Below are positions 21,544-31,794 of a stretch of DNA of 64,000 bases, in pieces. The stretch covers positions 37,501-101,500 of the forward strand of contig JACEEZ010019833.1 in assembly GCA_016584305.1 (NCBI GenBank), in the 5' to 3' direction. Below the pieces are notes generated by a model. It was given only the letters and a program-made list of their open reading frames with translations. It had not been told where the DNA came from and made no database searches. This stretch comes from Chionoecetes opilio (taxonomy: Eukaryota > Arthropoda > Malacostraca > Decapoda > Majidae). The position numbers and the translations under genes are program-made. Within the stretch, counting starts at the first letter, position 1; each line of letters starts with the position of its first letter.

Positions 21544-23039
21544 TGCAATCTGGGGAAAAATCGCTAGCCATCTAAGGAAAATCCCCAGAAAAATTATCAC
21601 CCTACATTTAAAGCCTCAATGTACCCTAGCATCATAATCACATCATTAAAACTTTATATATGAGTAAATAGTCCTTTCAACTTACCTTTAAAGTTGAGAT
21701 ACACCGTGACGGCTGGCAAATGGCGGGTACCGAGGTTATAAAGGCTACGGGATGGGGTGATTTGTATACTACGTATTAAGTGGTAGTTATCGACAACAAC
21801 TATTTTCTACTGATTTTCTATTAAAGTCCAATGTGGCAGGTTTATCAAGTGCAATAACCTTTCGTTTACAAAATGAGTTTGTGGCACACACACAAAGTCC
21901 TTTGGTTTCTCGTTATTACACTCCTAATAAAATTGCAGTACGTAGCTACAAGTCACCATCACCACAACCTTCTGTGCCCGTCACCGCCAGTGAATGAAGT
22001 GAACCGAGATGAACAGTTGAACCCTCCGCCATACGTGACATCACTCGTCACTCATCACTAATAAATACTCGCTGAGTATTTATTAGAAACCAATATATTC
22101 CCCTATATGATTATTATGCAATATAAATGCTTAAATATATCAGAAAGGTTGATGTGGTACGAATTTAGAGCATTTCATATCCATATATGCAATAATTCAT
22201 GCAAACTACGTGTTCCGTACACAGGGACTACTTATCTAGCTGTAGTCAAGGGTGTACTGGGGCTCAGTCTAGCTAGGAAGCGCTCAGGAGTGGATTTGAC
22301 TGGACTTAGAATTTTTTGAGGCACCTCATATTTCATAGCGGCCGTGTGGGTTAACCAAGGCCGAGCGCACACTGGAACCTTTACAGATGTGGAGTACAAT
22401 AAGCATACAATACAGTGCGGTAGTTCATTTCTGTCAAAGCCGGAAGGATGAGTTCCAAAGTATTTCCAAAATTGATGACGATCAGGCTTTTGTTATTTTG
22501 CCGCAAAACTATGAGTTGTAAGAAAACTTATCGAAGAAACAAAGGTTCATCTTGAGGTGTTCTACATGATGCAGTAGTCGGCTTGTCAAAACACCCCATG
22601 GTTGTCGAGAAAATTGATATTTTGTATAAATGTACGAATATGCTATTTTCTCGGTTATTTACGAATCAATAAATTTTTGCTTTACGCCAAATGATAGCCC
22701 TTGACCTACTATATATTTACTTCTCTATACATATTGCACGAATCTGCCATAGTTTTTTAGTTCTTGAAAAAAACGTGATTTTACCAAAAAAAAATCAAGG
22801 CACTTGCAAATTTGCAATATTTTTTGAAAAATAGATTTACTTGAAAATTTGTTGCTAACAGTTATCGGGCATGCTGAACACGAATCTGGAGTCAGTTTTC
22901 AGTTACAATGATTTCAAGTCCCTATTTCAGCCAATTCACAATGACATGATACTTCCAGATATTCCTTAAAAATCATATATTAGACAAAACCTACTACAAG
23001 GCATAACAATATGATAGGCATTGCTAGATTAATCATTAC
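21541..23039. other. stretch with one small ORF and short hairpins
   Basis: No established gene. A 62-codon frame at 21873-22061 begins with a hydrophobic stretch (VLWFLVITLLIKLQYVAT) that could be a signal peptide, followed by a His cluster and a Pro-rich end; nothing else supports it. AATAAATACTCGCTGAGTAT near 22060 forms a 12-bp hairpin. CACTGGAACCTTTACAGATG at ~22369 matches part of the foldback element at 35926-36156. Confidence 0.4.
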
Positions 23040-23046
23040 TTCAATA

Positions 23047-23048
23047 AT

Positions 23049-23142
<94 letters not shown>
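23047..23142 (+). repeat. (GA)n microsatellite
   Basis: About 48 GA units with one AAAG interruption near 23066. Confidence 0.95.
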
Positions 23143-23147
<5 letters not shown>

Positions 23148-23429
23148 AATTCAATCTGTGTGTGTAGGGAGGTATATGCTAACTTAGAAGTATGATACAA
23201 GCATTACAAGGTGAAAAATGTGTGGGTGTATAATCTAATCTTTATGTAGTAAGAAATTGATGGTTTATGAGTTCTTATGTGTACATGTTCTATTGTAATT
23301 TGTATTATAATTATTATCATGTGGAATTATAAGTGTGTGTACTTATAATTATTATCATGTGGTATTATAAGTGTGTTTTTCCTTATAATTAAAGTATAAA
23401 TCCCCCCCCCCCCTCGCTCACGCCCACAG

Positions 23430-23587
23430 TGCCCTGAGGCGAGGAAGATGTGGGCGCCGCTACACCAGCGTAAGATCTTGGTGGGCGGGATTGACACCAC
23501 CACCACGGAGGCCACTCTCAGGGAACACTTCTCATCATGGGGCGACGTGGTGGACGCTGTGGTGATGAAGGATAGGACCAACAACAG
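23430..23587 (+). CDS. hnRNP-type RRM protein, internal exon
   Basis: A 158-bp exon after a C-rich tract and CCCACAG acceptor, ending AACAACAG|GTACAA (donor, phase 2). It encodes RKMWAPLHQRKILVGGIDTT then TEATLREHFSSWGDVVDAVV and MKDRTNNR. KILVGGI is the RNP2 strand of an RNA-recognition motif; LREHFSSWGDVVDAVVMKD is helix 1, strand 2 and the loop typical of hnRNP A/B, Squid and Musashi-type proteins. The exon stops just before the expected RNP1 (RGFGF), a common intron position in this family. The RNP1 exon was not found downstream in the window. Whether this belongs to a working gene is unknown; a decayed repeat of its 3' end follows at 24121. Confidence 0.7.
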
Positions 23588-24120
23588 GTACAACACGGGT
23601 TTAAGACTGGTTTAATACTAAGATAAATAAAATAATACCAATAATAAAATACCAATAACAGGTAGATGACATGTACTAATGCTAAGAGCTTTAAAAAAAA
23701 TATAAAAAAATAGAAATAACACCCACAAAAAATGTGTATAGCTACATGTTTATTTACGAGCGAGCGCAAAGCGCTCGTGAGTCCTCACTCACTCGGATTT
23801 TTCCGGGTTAAGCGGCCGACCCGACCCGACCCGACCATCACGCTTTTCAGGAGCTTATATCTTTGGAATCCCGCTTCCGATTGACAAGCGGTCTTCGCTA
23901 TCTGATAGCCCCATTCAATCCCTACAGTTTCAGTGTAAAAAGGCAAAGGTAAATGCAGTTTAGATGACAGCAGACAAATTTCCTTGCTATCGAGAGTCCG
24001 GGTGACTCTCCCGCCGCACGCACGCCGCACCCGAAACCCTCCGCACGTGCGGACGTGCGGCGGGTTTCTACGGGCTCGCTCGTCCTTTGCCGATTAAGGC
24101 GTTTTACTGGTTATATTTTT
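23588..24120. other. intron-like stretch after RRM exon
   Basis: No gene. Contains GACCCGACCCGACCCGACC at ~23818 and a GC-rich hairpin-forming section (CGCACGTGCGGACGTGCGG) near 24042, which may be a small mobile element. Confidence 0.4.
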
Positions 24121-24364
24121 TATGTGTGGTGATGAGGGACATGCCTAACAACAGGTAGAAGACTGGTTTATGTGTGGTGGTGAGGGACATGCCTAACTAC
24201 AGGTAGAAGACTGGTTTATGTGTGGTGGTGAGGGACATGACTAACAACAGGTAGAAGACTGGTTTATGTGTGGTGATGAGGGACATGACTAACAACAGGT
24301 AGAAGACTGGTTTATGTGTGGTGATGAGGGACATGCCTAACAACAGGTAGAAGACTGGTTTAAG
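24121..24364 (+). repeat. 48-bp minisatellite derived from an exon end and splice donor
   Basis: Five head-to-tail copies of a 48-bp unit (GTGGTGATGAGGGACATGCC then TAACAACAGGTAGAAGACTG). Each copy resembles the last ~30 bases of the RRM exon at 23430-23587 (GTGGTGATGAAGGATAGGAC then CAACAACAG) plus the donor and the next ~18 intron bases (GGTTTAAGACTGG). In frame the unit reads VVMRDMPNNR before the donor. Confidence 0.85.
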
Positions 24365-25125
24365 ACTGGTTTAATATTTGTTTAATACTAAGAGCATAAA
24401 AAAAAATTGAAATAAAAAAAATGTGTATATTATAGAAAGTAGTGATCTCTATTCTCTAGAATAAATCACCTACGGAAGATGCTCACTTCTCCTTTGGATA
24501 AACTCCCCTCAACCACTCCGGTTAATCACTGCAAACCTCGAGCACCAGTTTTATATTATTATTATTCTTCATGATGTTTGACCAAGCATTCTCTACATAA
24601 AAGCAACGGACTATGAATTAGTGGCTTGTATAATGAAGGTGATAAGAAGTTTCCAGACAAAAGGCTCCAGTAGCTGTTAAAAGTGTTCCCGTTATCATAC
24701 TGTGCATCCCAGGCACATGTTGCCGCACCCATCCACCCAGGGACACATGTTGTCCCACCCATCCACCCAGGGATGCGCCACTACAGCTGTGCAAAGATAA
24801 TGCTTATCTCCAAACTATAGGAAAATATACAGGCAGGTATTGCCTCACTAATACTCTTGTCATTGACCCGTCATTGCTTGTACAGCGAATTAGGGTGTTA
24901 ATTCAACAAACTCAGATCATTGAATTCTTGTGCAACGAATGCTAATATGACAGAGGTTGTTGTTGTTGTTGTTCCTTAGGCTGCCTGGCCAGCTCCTAAG
25001 ATAGGCCATGGCCTAAACCAGGTTTTCCCAAACTTTGTAGCAACAGTAAATGTACGAAAGGAACCACACCGACATGTTTATTAGAGTAATACAGTAGTGT
25101 ATGTCTTGTAGATCATACCTGTGAT
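24365..25125. other. non-coding stretch
   Basis: No gene seen. A short direct repeat at 24712-24774 (GCACCCATCCACCCAGGGA) and a (GTT)n run at 24957-24975 are the only structures noted. Confidence 0.45.
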
Positions 25126-26022
25126 GTGATTGTGACGGCCACCAATGTTACAGGTGCTGAGGTGAAGAGTCCAAGGCATCACCCACCCCAGGACTCCTCT
25201 CTGCACTCCTGCTTCCCTTCTGTTCAGGGTTGCCGGACTCATCCTTCAGGCAGCCTGCTCACTCCAGCCTCCACCGGGGTTCCTGCAGGACCAGCTGACG
25301 CCTCCCACCACAGGGGTGCTGGCAGAAGTAGTGCTGCAATGGAGGGCGTGAGGACCTACACTTGTGATGACTGTGGCAAAGTGTGCTCCAGCAAGGCTGG
25401 CATTACTGCACACATCCTCACCCATACACGCAAGACAGGGCTGAGGTGTGACCACTGTGGCAAAGTGTTCACTCATAAAGGTGCTCTTAGGAGCACATAC
25501 ATGCTCACCCACACTGGTGAGAGAAACTTTGAATGTCAGGAGTGTAGGAAAACATTTGCCCACAAGAGCAGTCTTAACAAACACATCCTCACCCACACTG
25601 GTGAGAGAAACTTTGAGTGCCAGGAATGTGGGAAAACATATACCCAGAAGGGCAATCTTAAAATACACATGCTCACCCACACTGGTGAGAGAAACTTTGA
25701 GTGTCAGGAGTGTAGGAAAACATTTGCCCATAAGAGCAATCTTAACACACACATGCTCACCCACACTGGTGAGAGAAACTTTGAGTGTCAGGAGTGTGGT
25801 AAAACATTTACCCAGAAGAGCAATCTTAACACACACATGCTCACCCACACTGGTGGGAGAAACTTACAGTGCCAGGAGTGAGGGAAAACTTTTGCCCACA
25901 AGATCAGTCTTAACGAACACATGGTCACCCACACTGGTGAGAGGAAGTACAAGTGTGATATTTGCGGCAAGTGTTTTCCTACCAAGAGTCGTGTTGCCAA
26001 GCATATCCGGACACACCTGTGA
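25126..26022 (+). pseudogene. C2H2 zinc-finger protein, array interrupted by in-frame TGA
   Basis: After a ~70-residue low-complexity lead, eight C2H2 fingers (CX2CX12HX3H) follow, joined by HTGERNFECQEC linkers: 25363, 25447, then regularly every 84 bp to ~26000. Fingers 3-6 alternate CRKTFAHK and CGKTFTQK types and are nearly identical, suggesting recent tandem duplication. Finger 2 has a three-base insertion and Tyr in place of the first His (GALRSTYMLTH). In finger 7 the second Cys codon is TGA (25879-25881); the frame then continues through fingers 7 and 8 to a real TGA at 26020. A possible acceptor TTACAG|GTGCT lies at 25153. Such proteins normally bind DNA in the nucleus. It may be a young pseudogene, or make a protein with six fingers. 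Confidence 0.75.
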
Positions 26023-26440
26023 GGAGGGAGTGGCTGTGTGTGGGTTGTGCTTGTGGTGGTGGGCCCCCCCGTTCCCAGGCCCGCTGTCATCGTGGGGGCT
26101 TCGGGCCCGGGGATTGGGGCCTGACGCCCGGGGGACGACCTCCTGGTTACTCCCTTAGCTTCGGGCCGCTGTCCTTGGTCTGACGAATTTTGGCTGGCCT
26201 TTCCTGTCTCTCTCCTTTTTCCCCTCCTTCCCTCTATCTCTCCTCTTGTACCTCCTCCTATCCCCCTCTCCTCCTAAGGTGTGAGAGCCGTGCTGATGGG
26301 ATATGAGGCTGGCTTTGGGTCAGTCACGAAGGGCCTCAGGGTGCCACGGGCACGGTATACCCTTGTAACTTTGCCCTTACCCCTCATGGGAGTTATGAGG
26401 GGCTGTCCGTTTATTTCCCCCTCTTTACTTCAGGCTCACC
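26023..26440 (+). other. GC-rich sequence, possible LINE 5' untranslated region
   Basis: Starts directly after the zinc-finger stop. GC-rich and pyrimidine-rich, with CTGACGCCCGGGGGACGACC and TATACCCTTGTAACTTTGCC motifs, leading to an ATG at 26441. The abrupt composition change suggests a mobile element 5' end. No target duplication read. Confidence 0.3.
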
Positions 26441-27049
26441 ATGGCCAATGATGATAATTTAACTTTTATAGGGGCTTTAGGGCCGGCCCCTCTACCAAAT
26501 GACCCTACTGAGCCCCCTGGTTTACCGACCCCTGCTCCTCTTTTGACTACGGTCCGGAATACTGACTTGCCCGTACCCCAAACTCGACCCTCAGAGTCAC
26601 TTAGGGCTCCTGAGTCCCCTAGCCAGATCCAGAATCCAACCTCAGCACCAGGCGACACTCCAGCCCACAAACCCACTACCTATTCCACACCTTCTCCATC
26701 CTTGCCTCCCTGCTCTACCCCTCCAGATCCCTCTACCCTTCCTCCTCCCCAACCTTCTTTGTCCTCCTCCTCATCCTGTGTAGCTACTCTTGCACCCTAC
26801 AACCCTTCTCCCGCCGGGAGAACTACAGTCCGCACGGTCACCTCTTCCACCCCCGCCCACGCACATCTACTTCTCTCCCTCACCCCTCCTTCCACACTCT
26901 TCTTGGTCTCTTTTTGGTTTTCTGGCATAAATTTGTCTCAAATTTGTCTCTGTTTGGGCGGCCATTGTTGTTGTCATGACGTCACACCTCGCAGAGCGCC
27001 CTATCTCTGTGAGTTGGGCGCTCGGTGGTCACTTGATCTGCCCGCCTGA
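26441..27049 (+). CDS. Pro/Ser-rich ORF, possible retrotransposon ORF1 N-terminus
   Basis: 203 codons. Residues 1-150 are low-complexity Pro/Ser/Thr (MANDDNLTFIGALGPAPLPN then repeated PP, PSP). The last third is out of character (SFWFSGINLSQICLCLGG) and includes CCHD, suggesting the true frame ended or shifted. There is no recognisable domain. Position after a GC-rich leader fits an ORF1 of a LINE, but no reverse transcriptase follows in the same element. It could equally be a chance frame. Confidence 0.25.
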   Translation: MANDDNLTFIGALGPAPLPNDPTEPPGLPTPAPLLTTVRNTDLPVPQTRPSESLRAPESPSQIQNPTSAPGDTPAHKPTTYSTPSPSLPPCSTPPDPSTLPPPQPSLSSSSSCVATLAPYNPSPAGRTTVRTVTSSTPAHAHLLLSLTPPSTLFLVSFWFSGINLSQICLCLGGHCCCHDVTPRRAPYLCELGARWSLDLPA

Positions 27050-27061
27050 GTCGCGCACAGC

Positions 27062-27113
27062 CGTTTGAGAGAGAATTTGAGCTGCTCGCACCGCTCAAAT
27101 TCTTCTTCTCAAA
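27062..27113. repeat. hairpin
   Basis: GTTTGAGA..GAATTTGAGC pairs with GCTCAAATTC..TCTCAAAC around a short GC-rich loop. Confidence 0.7.
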
Positions 27114-27589
27114 CGCACCCCTGGAGAGCCTGTGTCATTTTGTGTCTTCATCTGTGTCATAGTATGGCTATAAATGAACAAATTATCAAAATAAAAACGA
27201 GTGGCGGCATTGGTAACGATACAGAGCTGGGCAGTATTTAAATACAATTGTATTTAAATACGTATTTAAATACATTTGTGTATTTATAAATGTAGTATTT
27301 ATAAATACATTGGTTGTTATGTATTTAAATACTTTTATGAGTATTTAAATACATTGTATTTAAATACATGTGATATAAAAATTTTAATACTTTTTTATCA
27401 GTTAATTTGGCCATAAACCCGCCCCACTATCTGGCAATCCTGATGTTACAGTGAACCAGGGTTTTCCACTGGCAAGGAAATGTCCTAATTTCAAGGAAAT
27501 TTAAGCCTGAGAAGGAAATTTCTAAGTCAACCGAAAATCTAAGGAAATCCTAAGGAAATTCTTTTTTTTTCGGACATGTTAAAATTTGT

Positions 27590-27805
27590 GTGTATTTAAA
27601 ATATATTTACAAATGTATCTAAATACAATTGATGTATTTAGTATTTAGTATTTAAATACATTCGTAAAATGTATTTAGTATTTAAATACATTCGTAAAAT
27701 GTATTTAGTATTTCAATACATTTCTCCCATGTATTTAATATTTAGTATTTAAATACATTTCTCTGATGTATTTAGTATTTAGTATTTAAATACATTCAAT
27801 GTATT
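27590..27805 (+). repeat. (GTATTTAAATACATT)n array
   Basis: Imperfect copies of GTATTTAGTATTTAAATACA with ATTCGTAAAAT or ATTTCTC spacers. The core TTTAAATAC/GTATTTAAA is palindromic. The same core repeats at 27232-27365. Confidence 0.85.
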
Positions 27806-27821
27806 TACTACTACTGGCACT

Positions 27822-30278
27822 GTGAGAGATGGCTACGAGTTATGTGTTGGTCCCCATGGCTCCGATACCAGAAACACCAACAGTTCTCTGCTTCTGAACT
27901 TTGCAAGGTCCAGAAGGTTGAGAATTGCAGGTTCTTGGTATCAGAGACCAGAGCTGCACCGCTGGACATGGTATAGTAATGCCGGAGGGGTAGCAAAGGA
28001 GATCGACCACATCCTCGTTAGCACTCGTTGGAGGATCCTCCAGAACTGCAGGGTTTACCGGAGTGCTGAGTTCTTTGGAACAGATCACAGACTTGTTGTT
28101 GCTACACTTAAGCTTCATGTCAAGTCCAGAAGAATCTCAAGAGGTAACCATACTGTGTTTCATCTTGAGAAACTGAAGGACTTGACATGTGCTCATGAGT
28201 ATGCGGTGGCAGTCTCAAATCTGTTTGATGTGCTCGGTGCTCTCGGGGACCCTGTGGAACTGTGGGATACCTTCAAACTCTACAGGCTGCCAAGGAGTGT
28301 ATTGGGGAACGCCCGAGGTCAAGGCGTGGTTTTGTCTCGACGGAGACGCTGGAGAAAATCGAGGAGTCGCGCTGCCAGGCTGGCTGGGAACCGAGACCAG
28401 CCCAGGGCTCTGTCACGCCGGACTAGAACCCTCCTGGGGAGAGACAAGGAGAGGTATGTCAGGAGTCTCGCTGAGGATGTCGAGGGTCATCTGAACGCTA
28501 ATGACCTCCGACCCGCCTACCGAGCCCTGAAGAAGCTCCGTTCCAAGTCTCCTTCTCGGGCGAGTGCTATTCGAACAGCAGATGGGTGCCTCGTGTCGGA
28601 CATGGATGGGCAGATGGCTCGTTGGGCTGAGTACTTTGGGCAGTTGTTCACGGTGGACCCTCCAACTGAGCAGCTTCACACCACTGGGTTACAGGCAGTG
28701 GATGCCGATCCTCCCATTGACGAAAGCGCACCCTCTCTTGACGAAGTCAGAGAGGCTGTAGCAAAGTTGAGGGGTGGAAAGGCAGCTGGTGTTTGTAATA
28801 TCAGTGCGGAGCTCCTCAAAGCTAGGGGTGAGGCCATGATCCACGGGTTGCATGCTGTCCTGACTGCCGTGTGGCAATCAGGTACCATTCCTCCTGACTG
28901 GAAAAGGGGGCTGGTCGTCCCTATCTGGAAAGGGAAAGGGGACCGTCAGGACTGCAACAATTACCGCGGTATTACACTACTCAACGTACCAGGCAAGGTG
29001 CTTGCCCATCTATTGCTGACACGGATTCGCAGCCATCTGGTGAAGCATCAGAGACCTCAGCAGTCTGGGTTCACGCCTGGTAAGTCAACAACGGACCGTA
29101 TCCTAGCGCTTCGTGTCCTGGTGGAACGCCGACGTGAGTTTCGACAGGGGATGCTTGCAGCCTATGTTGATCTCAAGAAGGCGTTTGACTCAGTGCATCG
29201 TGAGTCACTCTGGGATCTTCTGCGACTTCGAGGGATTCCTGCAAGGACTATTGGTTTGATAACTGGTCTGTATTCTGGGACTGAGAGTGCTGTGAAGTGT
29301 GGGGGAGGTGTATCCGGCTTCTTTCCTGTGAATACAGGAGTGAGGCAAAGGTGCGTCCTTGCCCCATCACTTTTCAACGCTTGTATGGACTGGGTATTGG
29401 ACAAGGTTATAGATCAAAGTGATTGTGGAGCATCTGTTGGCAACACCAAGATCACTGATCTTGTTTTTGCCGATGATGCAGTAATCTTTGCTGAGTCGCT
29501 GGAGGTCCTGGTGATGGCTCTCGAGGCGCTGCACGAGGAGGCAAAGCCTTTGGGACTTGAGGTCTCCTGGCTCAAGACCAAGGTCCAGGTATTTGGAGAC
29601 TTACTAGATGAAGCAGTACAGTCTGTTCATGCGTGTGGCGAGGACATTGAGATCTTGGAAAGTTTTACATACCTTGGTAGCGCAGTCCATAATGACGGCG
29701 GGTCACGTCAAGAAGTCTTACGGCGGATTGGCATAGCCCACGGTGTTATGGACTCGCTCAGCGGGAGTATTTGGCGTTGTCGGTACCTGTGCAGGAGGAC
29801 AAAGATGCGGATCTTCAAATCGCTTGTGATCCCTGTCTTACTCTATGGTTGTGAGACATGGACACTAAATAGTGACTTGAAGAGACGAATCAATGCCTTT
29901 GGTAATAAGTGTCTTCGCAGAATCATGGGGTATCGCTGGGATGATTATGTGTCAAATCAGCGATTGCACCGTGAGACTGAATCGAGGCCTATTACCTGCA
30001 TAGTCCGTCCGCGCCAACTTCAGCTATATGGGCATGTGGCACGCTACCTTGAAACCGATCCTTCCCATCGGGTTGTATCTGTAAGAGACAATCCGGCGTG
30101 GAGGAGGCCAAGGGGGCGCCCACAAGGCTCGTGGCTGGGGCAAGTTGATGTTTCTTGTCGAGAGCTGCTTGGTATGGGAAAGGAGCCTGCATGGGAGCTC
30201 GCGCGTGGTGACCCTCGGGAGTGGCGTCGTAGGGTGGGCGAGGCGACGCGCCCCCCGGCGTATGCCCCCAATGATTGA
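27822..30278 (+). CDS. RTE-like LINE polyprotein, 5'-truncated (copy 1)
   Basis: 818 codons, the longest frame in the window. It begins inside the endonuclease domain (homology starts near 27810). Residues ~60-90 hold the endonuclease C-terminus (EIDHILVSTRW, GTDHRLVVA). The RT follows: PIWKGKGDRQDCNNYRGITL, QSGFTPGKSTTDRI, AYVDLKKAFDSVHR, and the catalytic LVFADDAVIFAE at ~29461. A thumb/C-terminal region (YGCETWTL, MGYRWDDYVSNQRLHRETES, GHVARYLETD) ends at YAPND. The 3' tail is AATGATTGATTGA, a short tandem tail as in RTE-type elements. RT motif B reads VRQRC where the other copies have VRQG, a likely inactivating change. The enzyme would nick DNA and prime cDNA synthesis at the nick. Clade assignment is inferred. 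Confidence 0.85.
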   Translation: MRDGYELCVGPHGSDTRNTNSSLLLNFARSRRLRIAGSWYQRPELHRWTWYSNAGGVAKEIDHILVSTRWRILQNCRVYRSAEFFGTDHRLVVATLKLHVKSRRISRGNHTVFHLEKLKDLTCAHEYAVAVSNLFDVLGALGDPVELWDTFKLYRLPRSVLGNARGQGVVLSRRRRWRKSRSRAARLAGNRDQPRALSRRTRTLLGRDKERYVRSLAEDVEGHLNANDLRPAYRALKKLRSKSPSRASAIRTADGCLVSDMDGQMARWAEYFGQLFTVDPPTEQLHTTGLQAVDADPPIDESAPSLDEVREAVAKLRGGKAAGVCNISAELLKARGEAMIHGLHAVLTAVWQSGTIPPDWKRGLVVPIWKGKGDRQDCNNYRGITLLNVPGKVLAHLLLTRIRSHLVKHQRPQQSGFTPGKSTTDRILALRVLVERRREFRQGMLAAYVDLKKAFDSVHRESLWDLLRLRGIPARTIGLITGLYSGTESAVKCGGGVSGFFPVNTGVRQRCVLAPSLFNACMDWVLDKVIDQSDCGASVGNTKITDLVFADDAVIFAESLEVLVMALEALHEEAKPLGLEVSWLKTKVQVFGDLLDEAVQSVHACGEDIEILESFTYLGSAVHNDGGSRQEVLRRIGIAHGVMDSLSGSIWRCRYLCRRTKMRIFKSLVIPVLLYGCETWTLNSDLKRRINAFGNKCLRRIMGYRWDDYVSNQRLHRETESRPITCIVRPRQLQLYGHVARYLETDPSHRVVSVRDNPAWRRPRGRPQGSWLGQVDVSCRELLGMGKEPAWELARGDPREWRRRVGEATRPPAYAPND

Positions 30279-30303
30279 TTGAATGTATTTAGTGCCCAGC
30301 TCT

Positions 30304-30767
30304 GGTAACGAAGCTACACTAAGGTCGCCAGCTAGTGTTTATGTTAAGAGTGTCCTCCCGCCGTCATCGTCACCCAAAAAAAAAAACTAGTAGGGAAATT
30401 TGAAACCGTCTATACTAGCAGATACAAAGCATAAAACAACGCTGAAACAGGATAGATTATACAGTCATGATATAAACTACTGTGTATCATCTTCAGTGGC
30501 ACATACACGTACATCAGTAGTGAGGCTATAATTCTTAATATTTGGCGGCAGGCGACATTATTGCAGGTGGCGACTTTAGTATTATCTACGGTAGTAGTAG
30601 TAAAAAGTAATAGTAGCAGTAGTTCTGATGGTGGTGGTAGTAGTTATAACAGAAGAAATAGAAGTAGCAGCAGTAGCAACAGTAATTCACCTGTTTATCT
30701 GTGTTTCCTGGATGCCAGGCGTTTGACAAGAGTGAATTACTGGAAGCTCAACTAGCAGATAGTTGGT
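30304..30767. other. non-coding stretch
   Basis: No established gene. An irregular (AGT/GTA)n tract lies at 30590-30690. A possible acceptor GGATGCCAG before GCGTTTGACAAGAGTGAATT at ~30720 could start a short exon (AFDKSELLEAQLADS), but nothing confirms it. Confidence 0.35.
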
Positions 30768-31046
30768 TGTATGTGGTGTTGGTTATGTGTGGTGTTGGTT
30801 CTGTGTGGTATTGGTTGTGTGTGGTGTTGGTTATGTGTGGTGTTGGTTATGTGTGGTGTTGGTTATGTGTGGTGTTGGTTCTGTGTGGTGTTGGTTATGT
30901 GTGGTGTTGGTTCTGTGTGGTGTTGGTTATGTGTGGTGTTGGTTATGTGTGGTGTTGGTTGTGTGTGGTGTTGGTTGTGTGTGGTGTTGGTTGTGTGTGG
31001 TGTTGGTTGTGTGTGGTGTTGGTTGTGTGTGGTGTTGGTTATGTCA
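30768..31046 (+). repeat. 16-bp minisatellite, ~17 copies
   Basis: Unit TTATGTGTGGTGTTGG with TTA/TTC/TTG variation. Since 16 is not a multiple of three, all three frames read the same cycling VLVMCGVGYVWCWLC pattern; these are not proteins. Confidence 0.95.
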
Positions 31047-31047
31047 C

Positions 31048-31340
31048 ATGACACATGCGTACAGGCAGCGTACGTGACATTGTTGTGAGACTATCGTGGT
31101 CTGCGTTTATCGTGATCAAATTTCTTATTTGAGGCTTATCTCAACACCACCTACACCTGTGCCAGGGCTGTGATCTACGTTACAGCTGTCATGACTCCAT
31201 CGTGACCATCTTACGACCATCATGACACATACGTACAGCTAGGCAGCGTGACATTGTTGTGAGGCTATCGTGGTCAAATTTCTTATTTGAGGCTTATCTC
31301 AACACCACCTACACCTGTGCCAGGGCTGTGATCTACACCG
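31048..31340 (+). repeat. ~115-bp segment in direct duplicate
   Basis: ATGACACATGCGTACA..GTGACATTGTTGTGAG and ..TTTCTTATTTGAGGCTTATC, through ACACCACCTACACCTGTGCC, occur at 31048-31165 and again at 31222-31337. In frame, AYLNTTYTCARAVIY follows a TTATTTGAG acceptor-like site in both copies, which could be a duplicated exon, but the parent protein was not recognised. Confidence 0.6.
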
Positions 31341-31794
31341 ACTCCCCCCCCCCCATGGGCTCACCAGCCACCCACCCACCCCCACTCTGTGCCTAAAAGT
31401 GCGACAATTAATCATACTCCCCCCACTCCCCCCATTCACTGACTGTGCATTCTGAGCTCTGTGCCCTCAAGTGATTACTCTAGGGTAAACACGGACTGTA
31501 ATAATATTCGCCTGTGCCCCATATATTGTAAGATTCTTACAACTCGACGACATTGTCCCTCATATCGATGTCCTTCTTTATCAACAGCTCATCCTCTGAA
31601 TACCGAGATAAGACTGTTCTTATGAAACAGTCTTTTTCACAACTGTACTTCAATTGTGAATAAAAGTATTGAATCTGAATCTGAATCTCCTCTCCCGTCG
31701 CCCGGCATCCTCCACTGTCCTTGCACACATCCTTCAACGACTCCTCCTCTACCTCACGTCAGTAGGTACTGGGCTGGTAGATTGCCTTTCAGTG
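31341..31794. other. non-coding stretch
   Basis: C-rich run at 31343-31390 and no recognisable gene. Confidence 0.4.

Larger units (their letters stand above)
27219..30303. mobile_element. hAT-like non-autonomous element split by a LINE
   Basis: Left end AGAGCTGGGCAGTATTTAAA and right end TTTAGTGCCCAGCTCT are inverted. GGTAACGA stands just outside both ends (three extra bases on the left), fitting an 8-bp hAT-type duplication. The left part is a long array of TTTAAATAC palindromes (27232-27365, 27590-27805). A 2.5-kb LINE has been inserted near the right end. Confidence 0.6.

Noticed and set aside
25246..25848. Minus-strand frame across the zinc-finger array
   Set aside because: Shadow of the repetitive plus-strand fingers.
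25879..25881. Selenocysteine at the TGA of the zinc-finger array
   Set aside because: No known C2H2 selenoprotein of this type and no sign of a SECIS element; a point mutation is simpler.
30701..31088. CGVGYVWCWLCVVL repeat frames
   Set aside because: Product of a 16-bp minisatellite open in all frames.
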